DNA of 64,000 bases from Microbacterium sorbitolivorans. Its GTDB lineage: Bacteria > Actinomycetota > Actinomycetes > Actinomycetales > Microbacteriaceae. The notes below the pieces were generated by a model. The model saw only the letters and a list, made by a program, of their open reading frames with translations. It did no database searches and was not told where the DNA came from. The position numbers and the translations under genes were made by a program. Positions 17,463 to 25,277 of the stretch are shown in pieces. Position 1 is the stretch's first letter; every line of letters begins with the position of its first letter. Where the stretch lies: the NCBI RefSeq assembly GCF_003327285.1, contig NZ_KZ848475.1:372001-436000 (forward strand), read 5' to 3'.

Positions 17463-18938
17463 TCAGGAGGTCTGCGTTGCCGCGACCCACTCCAGGTATT
17501 CGTCGGTCACGGTGCCGGTGATGTAGCGGCCGTCGAAGCAGCTCATCTCGACATCGTCGAGCTTGACGCCGCCGGCGGCGCAGCCCTCGATGATCGCGTC
17601 GCGGAGGTCGTCGATCTCCTGGAACACGATGTGGTCGCAGCCGAGCACCTCGCCGATCTCGGGGATCGTGCGGTCGTGAGCGATGAGCTCTTCGGCCGTC
17701 GGCATGTTGATGCCGTACACGTGCGGGTAGCGCACGGGCGGGGCCGCCGAGGCAAAGGTGACGCTGATGGCGCCGGCGTCGCGGGCCATCTGGATGATCT
17801 GCTGGCTCGTCGTGCCGCGCACGATCGAGTCGTCGATCAGCAGCACCTTCTTGCCCTTGAACTCGCTCGACATGGCGTTGAGCTTCTGGCGCACGCTCTT
17901 CTTGCGGGTCTCCTGGCCCGGCATGATGAAGGTGCGGCCGACGTAGCGGTTCTTGTAGAAGCCCTCGCGGTACTCGATGCCGAGCACGCGGGCGACCTCC
18001 ATCGCGGCGGGGCGCGACGAATCTGGAATCGGCATGACGACGTCGATCTCGCCCTCGGGGATGTGCTTCGCGATGGTCTTCGCGAGCTTCTCGCCCATGC
18101 GCAGGCGCGACTCGTAGATGCTCTGGCCGTTCATGACCGAGTCGGGGCGCGCGAGGTAGACGTACTCGAACGAGCAGGGCGCGAGGATCGCGTCGTCGGC
18201 ACACTGCTTGCTGAACAGCTCGCCGTCGTTCGTGATGAACACGGCCTCGCCGGGGGCAACCTCGCGGACGATCTCGTAGTCGCCGTTCTCGAGAACGAGC
18301 GACTCGCTCGCGACGACCCACTCGTCGCTGCCGTCGTCGTGCGAGCGGCGGCCGAGGATCAGGGGGCGGATGCCGAACGGGTCGCGGAACGCCAGCAGGC
18401 CGTAGCCCGCGATGACGGCGACGACGGCGTAGGCGCCCTCGATGCGCTTCTGCGTGCGCTCGACCGCCTGGAAGATGCGCTCGGGCTCGAGGTCGACGGG
18501 GCTCGTCGTCTCCTGCAGCTCGCTCGCGAGAACGTTGAGCAGCAGCTCGGTGTCGCTCGACGAGTTGAGGTGACGGCGGTCGCGGCGGGCCATGTCGGCC
18601 GTCAGCTCGCGCGTGTTCGTCAGGTTGCCGTTGTGGATCAGCGTGATGCCGTAGGGGGCGTTGACGTAGAAGGGCTGCAGCTCTTCCTCGCTCGACGCCG
18701 TGCCCTTCGTCGCGTAGCGCACGTGGCCGAGGCCGACGTTGCCGAGCAGCGAGCGCATGTCGCGGGTGCGGAATGCCTCGCGCACCATGGCCTTGTTGCG
18801 GGCGATGTGCATGACACCGCTCGACTCGGCCGTGGCGATTCCCGTGGCATCCTGGCCGCGGTGCTGCAGAAGCAGCAGGGCGTCATAGATGTCTTGATTG
18901 ACGTGGCCGCGACCGACCATTCCGACGATGCCGCACAT
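17463..18938 (-). CDS. purF: Amidophosphoribosyltransferase
   Basis: Catalyses the first committed step of de novo purine synthesis: PRPP plus glutamine to phosphoribosylamine. The protein has 491 residues and starts MCGIVGMVG, so Cys2 is the Ntn-type glutaminase nucleophile and there is no propeptide. The glutaminase domain shows LQHRGQDATGIA and SSDTELLLNVLA. The phosphoribosyltransferase domain carries the PRPP motif VLLIDDSIVRGTT. The in-frame upstream 29 codons overlap purM and are not used. The gene begins 7 nt after the purM stop. The order here is purM then purF, the reverse of Bacillus and Mycobacterium. Confidence 0.97.
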   Translation of the reverse strand: MCGIVGMVGRGHVNQDIYDALLLLQHRGQDATGIATAESSGVMHIARNKAMVREAFRTRDMRSLLGNVGLGHVRYATKGTASSEEELQPFYVNAPYGITLIHNGNLTNTRELTADMARRDRRHLNSSSDTELLLNVLASELQETTSPVDLEPERIFQAVERTQKRIEGAYAVVAVIAGYGLLAFRDPFGIRPLILGRRSHDDGSDEWVVASESLVLENGDYEIVREVAPGEAVFITNDGELFSKQCADDAILAPCSFEYVYLARPDSVMNGQSIYESRLRMGEKLAKTIAKHIPEGEIDVVMPIPDSSRPAAMEVARVLGIEYREGFYKNRYVGRTFIMPGQETRKKSVRQKLNAMSSEFKGKKVLLIDDSIVRGTTSQQIIQMARDAGAISVTFASAAPPVRYPHVYGINMPTAEELIAHDRTIPEIGEVLGCDHIVFQEIDDLRDAIIEGCAAGGVKLDDVEMSCFDGRYITGTVTDEYLEWVAATQTS

Positions 18939-18945
18939 GTGGGTG

Positions 18946-20079
18946 TTACTTCGCTCCGTTTGCGTACTGGCCGACGAGGCGAACGGCGCCGCCGTCGACC
19001 CCCTTGGCACCCTGTTCGAAACCATCCTCCGGCGCGTCGCCGAAGGCGACCGTGCCGGTCTGCCAGGCGGGGATCCCGGATCCGGCGAGCGAGGCGATCG
19101 CCTCGTCGACCTTGTCCTGCGAGACGACGGCGAAGAAGCCGACGCCCAGGTTCCAGGTGCCCTCGCTCGACTCGAGCGAGGTGCCTGCCACGTCGCTCAG
19201 CGCGCGGAAGACCGGGCTGGGGCTCCAGGTCGAACGGTCGACCTCGGCCCAGGATCCCTTCGGGAGCACGCGCGCGAGGTTCGCCGCGATGCCGCCGCCG
19301 GTGACGTGGCTGAGCGCGTGCACGGATCCGGGCACGTTCTTGATCAGCTCGAGCAGCTGCAGCGTGTACAGGCGCGTGGGCGTGAGGAGCGCCTCGCCCC
19401 ACGTGGTGCCGAGGTCGGCGGCGTGGTCGCCGTAGCCGAGGCCGGCGTTCTTCAGGATGTGACGGACGAGCGAGTAGCCGTTCGAGTGGATGCCGCTCGA
19501 CTCGAGCGCGAGGATCGCGTCGCCCGGCTGCACCAGGTGCGCGCCCAGCATCTCGTCCTTCTCGACGACGCCCGTCGCGGCGCCGGCCACGTCGTAGTCG
19601 TCGGGGCCGAGGAGGCCCGGGTGCTCGGCGGTCTCGCCGCCGACGAGCGCCGTGCCCGTCGCGCTGCACGCCTCGGCGATGCCGCGCACGATGTCGGCGA
19701 TGCGCTCGGGGTAGACCTTGCCGGTGGCGATGTAGTCAGTCATGAAGAGCGGCTTCGCGCCCGTCACGACGATGTCATCGACGACCATGCCCACGAGGTC
19801 CTGGCCGATCGTGTCGTGCTTGTCGAGCGCCTGCGCGATCGCGACCTTTGTGCCGACACCGTCGGTGCTCGTCGCGAGCAGCGGGTGACGGTACTCCTTG
19901 AGGAACGAGGCGTCGTAGAGGCCGGCAAAACCACCCACTCCACCGAGAACCTCGGGGCCGTGGGTGGCCTTAACGGAAGATTTCATGAGCTCGACGGCGA
20001 GGTCGCCGGCCGCTGTGTCGACTCCGGCTTCGGAGTACGTCGAACGGGGCGCTTCGGCGGGCGAAGTGGATGAAGTCAC
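18946..20079 (-). CDS. purM: Phosphoribosylformylglycinamidine cyclo-ligase (AIR synthetase)
   Basis: ATP-dependent ring closure of FGAM to aminoimidazole ribotide, step five of purine synthesis. The 377 residues have the AIRS fold marks: LLATSTDGVGTKVAIA, GQDLVGMVVDDIVVTGAKPLF, ALVGGETAEHPG and SHVTGGGIAANLARVLP. The only sensible start is GTG at 20079: the nearby ATG six bases upstream hits a stop in its frame. TAAACT lies six bases before the GTG with no ribosome binding site, so the operon is probably transcribed as a leaderless mRNA. First gene of purM-purF. Confidence 0.97.
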   Translation of the reverse strand: MTSSTSPAEAPRSTYSEAGVDTAAGDLAVELMKSSVKATHGPEVLGGVGGFAGLYDASFLKEYRHPLLATSTDGVGTKVAIAQALDKHDTIGQDLVGMVVDDIVVTGAKPLFMTDYIATGKVYPERIADIVRGIAEACSATGTALVGGETAEHPGLLGPDDYDVAGAATGVVEKDEMLGAHLVQPGDAILALESSGIHSNGYSLVRHILKNAGLGYGDHAADLGTTWGEALLTPTRLYTLQLLELIKNVPGSVHALSHVTGGGIAANLARVLPKGSWAEVDRSTWSPSPVFRALSDVAGTSLESSEGTWNLGVGFFAVVSQDKVDEAIASLAGSGIPAWQTGTVAFGDAPEDGFEQGAKGVDGGAVRLVGQYANGAK

Positions 20080-20091
20080 GCCATGAGTTTA
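20080..20091 (-). promoter_or_regulatory. Leaderless -10 element of purM
   Basis: The minus strand reads TAAACT, six bases, GTG start. A near-consensus TANNNT at this spacing and the absence of a Shine-Dalgarno sequence argue for a leaderless transcript. Confidence 0.6.
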
Positions 20092-20131
20092 CCGGCGATA
20101 CACCTGGATGCTCGCCACGATGACGAAGCCC

Positions 20132-20725
20132 CTACTCGCGCTCTGATACCGGTTGCACGCAGAACTCGATGACCTCGCCCTCGCCGACCAGGATCCGCTC
20201 GTCGGGGCACGGCAAAAGCACCGTTCCGACGGGCAGGAGAATGTCGTTCCAGCGCAGCTCGCCCGCGAGGATCCCGAGGATCGCGGTCGTCGACGGCGGC
20301 ACGACGAGCTCGCCGTCGACGATGAGCGGCGACGCGGTCGACTCGGCGATCGATCGCGCCGTCATGAGGTTCAGCACGGTGGCGCCGCTCGACGCGGGGC
20401 TCGGCAGCACCGTCGCCTCGCCCTCGAAGCGCACGAGGCGGCCGCGCGTGAGGCGGCGCAGCTCGCCGTCGATCGTGAGCGTGAGGGGTGCGTCGCTCAC
20501 GAGCACGAGGATCCGGTCCATGCCGGGAAACAGCGAGAACGACAGCGTTCCGCGGATCTCGGCGAGGCTCAGCCGCCAGGCGAGCGATTCGTGAATAACG
20601 CGTGTCGTGCCGAGGCCGTTTCGCCACGGTTGTGACTCGACCGCCTCGGGCGCAACGATGCCCCGCCGCGTCAGCTGCTCCATGGTCCATTTCGTCAGCG
20701 GCGGCTTCGTACTGCTTGTCTGCAT
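20132..20725 (-). CDS. HutD/Ves family protein
   Basis: A 197-residue cytosolic protein of the HutD/Ves cupin-like family. It shows PWRNGLGTTRVIHES, WRLSLAEIRG, FSLFPGMDRILVLV and LVRFEGEA, in family order. HutD proteins accompany histidine-use genes, and Ves is a cold-induced E. coli protein; the biochemical role is not known. No hut genes are nearby, so context gives no further hint. The ATG at 20725 has TAGCGT seven bases upstream and no ribosome binding site. Its stop is 52 nt before the purM start on the same strand. Confidence 0.9.
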   Translation of the reverse strand: MQTSSTKPPLTKWTMEQLTRRGIVAPEAVESQPWRNGLGTTRVIHESLAWRLSLAEIRGTLSFSLFPGMDRILVLVSDAPLTLTIDGELRRLTRGRLVRFEGEATVLPSPASSGATVLNLMTARSIAESTASPLIVDGELVVPPSTTAILGILAGELRWNDILLPVGTVLLPCPDERILVGEGEVIEFCVQPVSERE

Positions 20726-20738
20726 GCCCGGAACGCTA
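20726..20738 (-). promoter_or_regulatory. Leaderless -10 element of the HutD gene
   Basis: TAGCGT is followed by seven bases and the ATG on the minus strand; no ribosome binding site. Confidence 0.5.
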
Positions 20739-20802
20739 CGGGCGCGGGCGTTCAGACAGCGAACACTTTCGTTTCCGGCATGTAAAAGTCACCCCGTTCA
20801 TC

Positions 20803-20829
20803 GAAACCGCTCGGACACCACTCAGAAAT
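20803..20829 (+). promoter_or_regulatory. Candidate GlnR-type nitrogen operator upstream of amt
   Basis: GAAAC (20803), GACAC (20814) and GAAAT (20825) are spaced by exactly 6 nt (11-bp period). This is the alternating half-site pattern known for actinobacterial GlnR boxes upstream of amt-glnK. The first GTNAC half-site is not clear. Assignment by pattern only. Confidence 0.45.
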
Positions 20830-20835
20830 CGGAGG

Positions 20836-20872
20836 GGCGGGCACCTCCGCGATGGTTATCGCATCGCCCGCC
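20836..20872 (+). promoter_or_regulatory. Nested hairpin in the amt leader
   Basis: Outer arms GGCGGGC/GCCCGCC enclose an inner GCGAT-GGTT-ATCGC hairpin, ending about 10 nt before the AGAAAGG ribosome binding site of amt. It could be a leader attenuator or a stabilising 5' structure. Not a riboswitch class I recognise. Confidence 0.45.
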
Positions 20873-20894
20873 TGGGTGGTCAGAAAGGAACATC

Positions 20895-22133
20895 ATGCCC
20901 GCTGCTGATCTCGCCTGGATGCTCGCGGCCTTCGCGCTCGTGCTCCTCATGTTCCCCGGACTCGCCCTCTTTTACGGGGGAATGATGAAGGGCCGCAACG
21001 CCCTCAACATGTTCATGATGGTGATGGGATCCATGGCCATCACCGCCGTCGTCTACGTCGCGTTCGGTCACGGTCTCGTGGTCGGCGACTCGGTCGGCGG
21101 CCTCGGACTCATCGGAAACCCGCTCGAATACGCCGGCTGGAACGCCTTCACGGCCGACGACGGATCCGATTCCGCGTACTGGGGCGCCTTCTACACCCTG
21201 TTCGCGGCCATCAGCATCGGCATCGTCGCCTCGGGCGCCGCCGGCCGCATGCGCTTCGGCTCGTGGCTCGTGTTCTCGGCCCTCTGGGTCGTGCTTGTCT
21301 ACGCACCCCTCGGGCACTGGGTCTTCGCGTTCAGCGACGAGGAGACGGGCGTCGTCGGCGGCTGGATGCGGAACGTTCTCGGCCTGCACGACTACGCCGG
21401 TGGCACCGCGGTGCACATGAACGCGGGCGCCTCGGCCCTCGCCCTCGCGGCCGTCCTCGGCCCGCGCCGCACCTCGCACGGACGCCCGCACAACATCTCG
21501 CTCGTGCTGCTGGGCGCCGGCCTCCTCTTCGCCGGGTGGATCGGATTCAACGGCGGCACGGCCGCCGGCGCCAACTTCCTCGCCGGCTACGTGACCTTCA
21601 CGACGCTCCTCGCCGCGCTCGGCGGCGGCCTCGGCTTCGCCCTCATCGAGCACTACCGCGACGGCCAGGCCACCATGCTCGGCTTCGCGACGGGCCTCAT
21701 CGCGGGCCTCGTCGGCATCACCCCCACGGCCGACGCGGTCACGCCGCTCGCGAGCCTTCCCCTCGGCCTCGTCTGCGGTGCCGTCGTCGCCTGGGCCATC
21801 ACCTGGATGCGCCGCCGCAAGGTCGACGACGCCCTCGACGCCTTCGCCGTGCACGGCATCGGCGGCATCGTCGGCACCTACCTCGCGGTGCTGTTCGCCT
21901 CGTCGGCGGCGCCCGCCGGCCTCTCCGGCATCGTCTTCGGCGGCGACCCCATGCTCGCCGTCACCGAGACGATCGCCATCGCCGTCACGCTCGCGTACTC
22001 GTTCGGCGTGACCTACGCGATCGCCTGGGTCATGAACAAGATCCACCCGATCCGCGTCACCGCGAAGGAGGAGGCCATCGGCCTCGACCGCGCGCTGCAC
22101 GCCGAGACCGCCTACGACTTCGACCGCATCTGA
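20895..22133 (+). CDS. amt: Ammonium/methylammonium transporter (Amt)
   Basis: A 412-residue channel-type transporter with 11 TM segments. The N-terminus DLAWMLAAFALVLLMFPGLA and FYGGMMKGRN are standard. The twin pore histidines lie in AGGTAVHMNAGASALAL and DAFAVHGIGGIVGTYLA. The ATG at 20895 follows AGAAAGGAACATC; the long in-frame upstream extension is discarded. Eight nt separate it from glnK, and the next three genes overlap, so amt heads an operon with dimethylamine-oxidation genes. Amt proteins also conduct methylammonium, so uptake or recapture of the amine products is a plausible role beside ammonium import. Confidence 0.95.
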   Translation: MPAADLAWMLAAFALVLLMFPGLALFYGGMMKGRNALNMFMMVMGSMAITAVVYVAFGHGLVVGDSVGGLGLIGNPLEYAGWNAFTADDGSDSAYWGAFYTLFAAISIGIVASGAAGRMRFGSWLVFSALWVVLVYAPLGHWVFAFSDEETGVVGGWMRNVLGLHDYAGGTAVHMNAGASALALAAVLGPRRTSHGRPHNISLVLLGAGLLFAGWIGFNGGTAAGANFLAGYVTFTTLLAALGGGLGFALIEHYRDGQATMLGFATGLIAGLVGITPTADAVTPLASLPLGLVCGAVVAWAITWMRRRKVDDALDAFAVHGIGGIVGTYLAVLFASSAAPAGLSGIVFGGDPMLAVTETIAIAVTLAYSFGVTYAIAWVMNKIHPIRVTAKEEAIGLDRALHAETAYDFDRI

Positions 22134-22141
22134 GGAGCATC

Positions 22142-22480
22142 ATGAAGCTGATCACGGCCATCATTCAGCCCGACCGACTCGACGAGGTGCGCGTGAGCCT
22201 CAGCGCCGCGGGGGTGACGGGCCTCACCGCCTCGGTCGTCAAGGGCCACGGCGCGGGGGCCTCCCGCACCGAGTACTACCGCGGCGAGGCCCACTCGGTC
22301 GAACTGCGCGACAAGGTGCGCATCGAGATCATCGCCGCGGCGGAGCTCGAGGACGCCATCGTCGACGCCATCGTCACCGGCGCCCGCACGGGGCAGATCG
22401 GCGACGGCAAGGTGTGGGTCACCGACGTCGCCCGCGTCGTGCGCGTGCGCACCGGCGAGGAGGGGTCGGAGGCGCTATGA
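22142..22480 (+). CDS. glnK: P-II family nitrogen regulator (GlnK-like) with altered T-loop
   Basis: A 112-residue trimeric signal protein that normally binds ATP/ADP and 2-oxoglutarate and plugs Amt. N-terminus MKLITAIIQPDRLDEVR, B-loop GARTGQIGDGKVWV. The T-loop is unusual: in the family alignment Tyr51, the residue uridylylated or adenylylated in GlnB/GlnK, corresponds here to His51 in RGEAHSVEL, and the GRQKG segment is replaced by GAGASR. This PII therefore probably lacks covalent control at that site and may be dedicated to the amine pathway. It overlaps the next gene by 4 nt (ATGA). Confidence 0.9.
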   Translation: MKLITAIIQPDRLDEVRVSLSAAGVTGLTASVVKGHGAGASRTEYYRGEAHSVELRDKVRIEIIAAAELEDAIVDAIVTGARTGQIGDGKVWVTDVARVVRVRTGEEGSEAL

Positions 22481-22983
22481 CCCTGCTCGCTCCCCCGGCC
22501 GCCACCCATTCGAACGCCCCGCGCGGCGAGGAGATGACGGCGCTCGCGAGCGCGAAGTCGGTCATCATCGTCCGCTGCGACGGCGACCGCTTCCCCGTCC
22601 TCGTCCCCACCGTTCCGGTCACGCAGGTGTCGGTGCGGTCGATCGGGGCCGACGTCGACCTGCGCGAGCTGCGGGCGGCGCTCGAGGACGCGCGGATGGG
22701 CGTGCGGTTCGCGATCGTCGGCCCCGAGCGCTCGGTGTATGCCGCGCGGGCCGAGATCCGCCGGGCGGGCGGGCTCGACTCCGAGATCGCGATCCGCGTC
22801 ACCGAGCGCGACGCCCGCGTCGTGCTCTGCGCGCACTGCCGCGAGCGCACCCCGCTCGACGGCCCCACCGGATCCATCGTCGTGTGCGCGGGGTGCGGCA
22901 CCGCCCTCCTCGCGAACGAGCATTTCTCGCGGGCGCACGCCGCCTATCTCGCGCACAAGGTCGACGCGGAGACGGCGCCGTGA
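22477..22983 (+). CDS. dmmA: Dimethylamine monooxygenase subunit DmmA-like
   Basis: A 168-residue protein. The C-terminal part carries two CxxC pairs (VVLCAHCRERT and VVCAGCGTALL), a small zinc or iron binding knuckle, followed by ANEHFSRAHAAYL, as in DmmA family proteins. The N-terminal part contains a ligand-binding-like alpha/beta segment (VIIVRCDGDRFPVLVP). In the characterised bacterial system DmmA works with DmmB and DmmC to oxidise dimethylamine to methylamine and formaldehyde. The assignment rests on this C-terminus together with the adjacent dmmB and dmmC. ATGA overlaps with both neighbours show tight coupling. Confidence 0.8.
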   Translation: MTLLAPPAATHSNAPRGEEMTALASAKSVIIVRCDGDRFPVLVPTVPVTQVSVRSIGADVDLRELRAALEDARMGVRFAIVGPERSVYAARAEIRRAGGLDSEIAIRVTERDARVVLCAHCRERTPLDGPTGSIVVCAGCGTALLANEHFSRAHAAYLAHKVDAETAP

Positions 22984-23936
22984 CGCTCCCGGCGCTGCGC
23001 GACGGGCTCGACCTCGTCGTCGCCGACATCGTCGAGCGGCCGGGCGGGATCCGTTCGCTCGCGCTCGCGGCCCCCGGCGGCGGGGAGCTGCCCGGCTTCA
23101 CGGCCGGCAGCCACCTCGTCGTCGGGTGCGGCGAGAAGGCCAACGCCTACTCGCTCACGGGCGAGGGGCTCTTCCCCGATCGATACACGATCTCGGTGCT
23201 GCGCCAGGACGAGGGGCGGGGCGGAAGCCTCTTCATGCACGAGCTCTCGCTCGGAGACACCGTGCGGGCGTCGCGGCCGCGGAGCGCCTTCGCCCCCGTC
23301 ACCGACGCGCGGCTGCACCTGCTCATCGCCGGCGGCATCGGGATCACGCCTATCCTCTCGCACGCCCGAGCCGCGGCGGCGTGGGGCCGCGAGGCCGCGA
23401 TCCTCTACGTCCACGCCCCCGGATCCGGCGCGCACCTCGACGACCTCGAGGCCGTCGCGCGGGCGGCGGGCTTCGAGCTCGCCGTCTGCGAGGGCCGCGC
23501 CGCGCTGCCGGAGGCGATCGCGGCGTTCCTCGACGACCGGCCCCTCGGATCCCACCTCTATACGTGCGGGCCCGACGGCTTCATGGACCGGATCCTCGAC
23601 GAGGCCCGCGCCGCCGGATGGCCGGAAGACCGGCTGCATTCCGAGGCCTTCGGATCCGCGGCCCTGGATCCGGGAGCGCCCTTCACCGCGAGGCTCGCGG
23701 GTAGCGGCGAGCGCGTCGCGGTTCCCGCGGGCGTCTCGCTGCTCGAGGCGCTCGAGGCAACCGGCCGCGCGATCCCGAACATGTGCCGCCAGGGTGTGTG
23801 CGGCGAGTGCGTCTTGCCGGTGCGCCGCGGGCGGCCCCTGCACCGCGATTCCTTCCTCAGCGACGACGAGCGCGACTCGGCGATCATGCCGTGCGTCTCG
23901 CGTTGCCTCGATGCCGAACTGGAGCTAGACCTATGA
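22980..23936 (+). CDS. dmmB: Dimethylamine monooxygenase reductase subunit (ferredoxin reductase type)
   Basis: A 318-residue electron-transfer protein of the phthalate-dioxygenase-reductase/VanB group: flavin domain, NAD(P)H domain (LLIAGGIGITPILSHAR, YTCGPDGFMDRIL), then a C-terminal plant-type 2Fe-2S ferredoxin with the cysteines of NMCRQGVCGECVLP and the fourth in IMPCVSRC. It passes electrons from NAD(P)H to the heme subunit. The start is GTG at 22980, inside a GTGA overlap with the dmmA stop; the longer in-frame extension is a shadow of dmmA. The stop overlaps the dmmC ATG (ATGA). Confidence 0.9.
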   Translation: MTLPALRDGLDLVVADIVERPGGIRSLALAAPGGGELPGFTAGSHLVVGCGEKANAYSLTGEGLFPDRYTISVLRQDEGRGGSLFMHELSLGDTVRASRPRSAFAPVTDARLHLLIAGGIGITPILSHARAAAAWGREAAILYVHAPGSGAHLDDLEAVARAAGFELAVCEGRAALPEAIAAFLDDRPLGSHLYTCGPDGFMDRILDEARAAGWPEDRLHSEAFGSAALDPGAPFTARLAGSGERVAVPAGVSLLEALEATGRAIPNMCRQGVCGECVLPVRRGRPLHRDSFLSDDERDSAIMPCVSRCLDAELELDL

Positions 23937-24919
23937 TCGCGACGACGACCCGCCTCGGCCGATTCCCGTTCCCCTTCCGCGACGACACCTACCGGTACTC
24001 GACCAACGTCGAGCCGGCGCGCGTCGCACAGGAGACCGCGGCGGGGCGCTGGGGCGACCGGATCCTCGAGATCGACGATCGATACGAGCGAGAGCTCGCC
24101 GAGCGCGCGGAGATCCTCCGGAAGGATCCGACGAGGTCGGCGAGCGCGCCACACATGCGCGCGGCGGCGTGGGACGCGCTCGTCTACTGCCTCGGCGAGC
24201 TCGCCGCGACCTACCCCGAGCACATGTCGTTCTCGCGCGAGGGCAGGCGGCTGCGCTGGGTCAACGCGCTGCAGGGCGTCGAGGTCGAGGCGAGCTTCGG
24301 CGACGACGCGTCGATCCCCGGAGGGCCGCTCTGGTTCCTCGCGACGCAGATCCAAGAGGACATCGCGCTGCTCGACCAGCGCGAGGGCGCTCTCTGGCTC
24401 GACGCCGGCGTCGTGACCTTCGCCGCCGATTGGTCGATGGGCTTCGATACCGGCATGCGCTTCCTCGAGATCCACGGCCCCGTTCCGCGGGTGCACGAGG
24501 AGAAGATCGTCAGCCGCGCGCAGCAGTTCATGATGCGCATGCAGCCGAACGAGGCCTACCGGCGCACGAACTGGACGATGTCGGTCGACGGACGCCTCGA
24601 TACGTCCACAGAGACCTACCCCGAGTGGGGGCCCGATCGAGTGAGCGTGGCGGGCGATGACGCGCTACCCGAGCGGCTGCACCTGCGCGTCGAGGTGCAG
24701 CACCTGATCCGGCTGCCTCACTCGGGCGCGATCATGTTCCTGATCCGCTCCTACCTCGAGCCACTCACCGCGCTCGCGGAGATTCCCGGGTGGGCCGAAC
24801 GCATCGGCGGCGTGCTCCGCGAACTACCCGACGACATGGCCGACTACAAGGGCATCACACGGTATCGGCACCAGGCGGCCGACTGGCTGCTTAGCCCTGC
24901 TGCTCGGTCTCGTCGGTGA
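23933..24919 (+). CDS. dmmC: Heme-dependent dimethylamine monooxygenase catalytic subunit (DUF3445)
   Basis: A 328-residue protein of the DUF3445/heme-dependent oxidative N-demethylase family. Family segments in order are PFPFRDDTYRYSTNV, DRILEIDDRYERELAERA, LWFLATQIQEDIALL, GVVTFAADWSMGFDTGMRF, IHGPVPRVHEEKI, RTNWTMSVDGRLDTS, LHLRVEVQHLIRLP and FLIRSYLEPL. This subunit is expected to carry out O2-dependent N-demethylation of dimethylamine, releasing formaldehyde. No formaldehyde-disposal gene lies within the window. The last 29 nt overlap the convergent small membrane protein gene, an unusual arrangement. Confidence 0.9.
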   Translation: MIATTTRLGRFPFPFRDDTYRYSTNVEPARVAQETAAGRWGDRILEIDDRYERELAERAEILRKDPTRSASAPHMRAAAWDALVYCLGELAATYPEHMSFSREGRRLRWVNALQGVEVEASFGDDASIPGGPLWFLATQIQEDIALLDQREGALWLDAGVVTFAADWSMGFDTGMRFLEIHGPVPRVHEEKIVSRAQQFMMRMQPNEAYRRTNWTMSVDGRLDTSTETYPEWGPDRVSVAGDDALPERLHLRVEVQHLIRLPHSGAIMFLIRSYLEPLTALAEIPGWAERIGGVLRELPDDMADYKGITRYRHQAADWLLSPAARSRR

Positions 24920-25241
24920 TCTCGCGCACGACGTTGACCTGGCGGGTGTGGCCGCCGATCGTGCGGTCGAGAATCATCGCGACGACGAGCATGAGGGCGA
25001 TGCCCGCGGGGATGCACCAGATCAGGATGAACCCGAAGGTCTGCGACTGCGAGTAGCGCACCTCGGTGAAGGGGCTCGGCTCGCTCGTGCCCGAGAAGGC
25101 GAACGTCAGGATGAGCGCCGCGATCACGCCGAGCGCGACGCCCAGCGCCGTGAACACGCCGTACTTCGGCGAGCGTCGCACCGCGACCGGACTCGCCTGA
25201 TTCACGCGAACCGCTTCGTCCTCACTACGTGCATCATCCAT
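24891..25241 (-). CDS. Small conserved membrane protein, two TM segments
   Basis: A 116-residue protein. It has a basic N-terminus, TM1 VFTALGVALGVIAALILTFAF, a short outside loop (SGTSEPSPFTEVRYSQSQ), TM2 FGFILIWCIPAGIALMLVVAM, and a charged C-terminus. I recognise the layout as a common actinobacterial hypothetical beside purD-region genes, with no known role. The ATG at 25241 has a GGAG just upstream and AACATT six bases before it. Its 3' end runs 29 nt into the 3' end of dmmC on the other strand. Confidence 0.7.
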   Translation of the reverse strand: MDDARSEDEAVRVNQASPVAVRRSPKYGVFTALGVALGVIAALILTFAFSGTSEPSPFTEVRYSQSQTFGFILIWCIPAGIALMLVVAMILDRTIGGHTRQVNVVREITDETEQQG

Positions 25242-25277
25242 GGCTCCAATGTTCGCACCCGCACCCTGTGAGCGATC

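Noticed and set aside
16866..19304. 812-codon plus-strand ORF
   Set aside because: Antisense shadow of purF and of the 16496-17383 membrane-protein gene.
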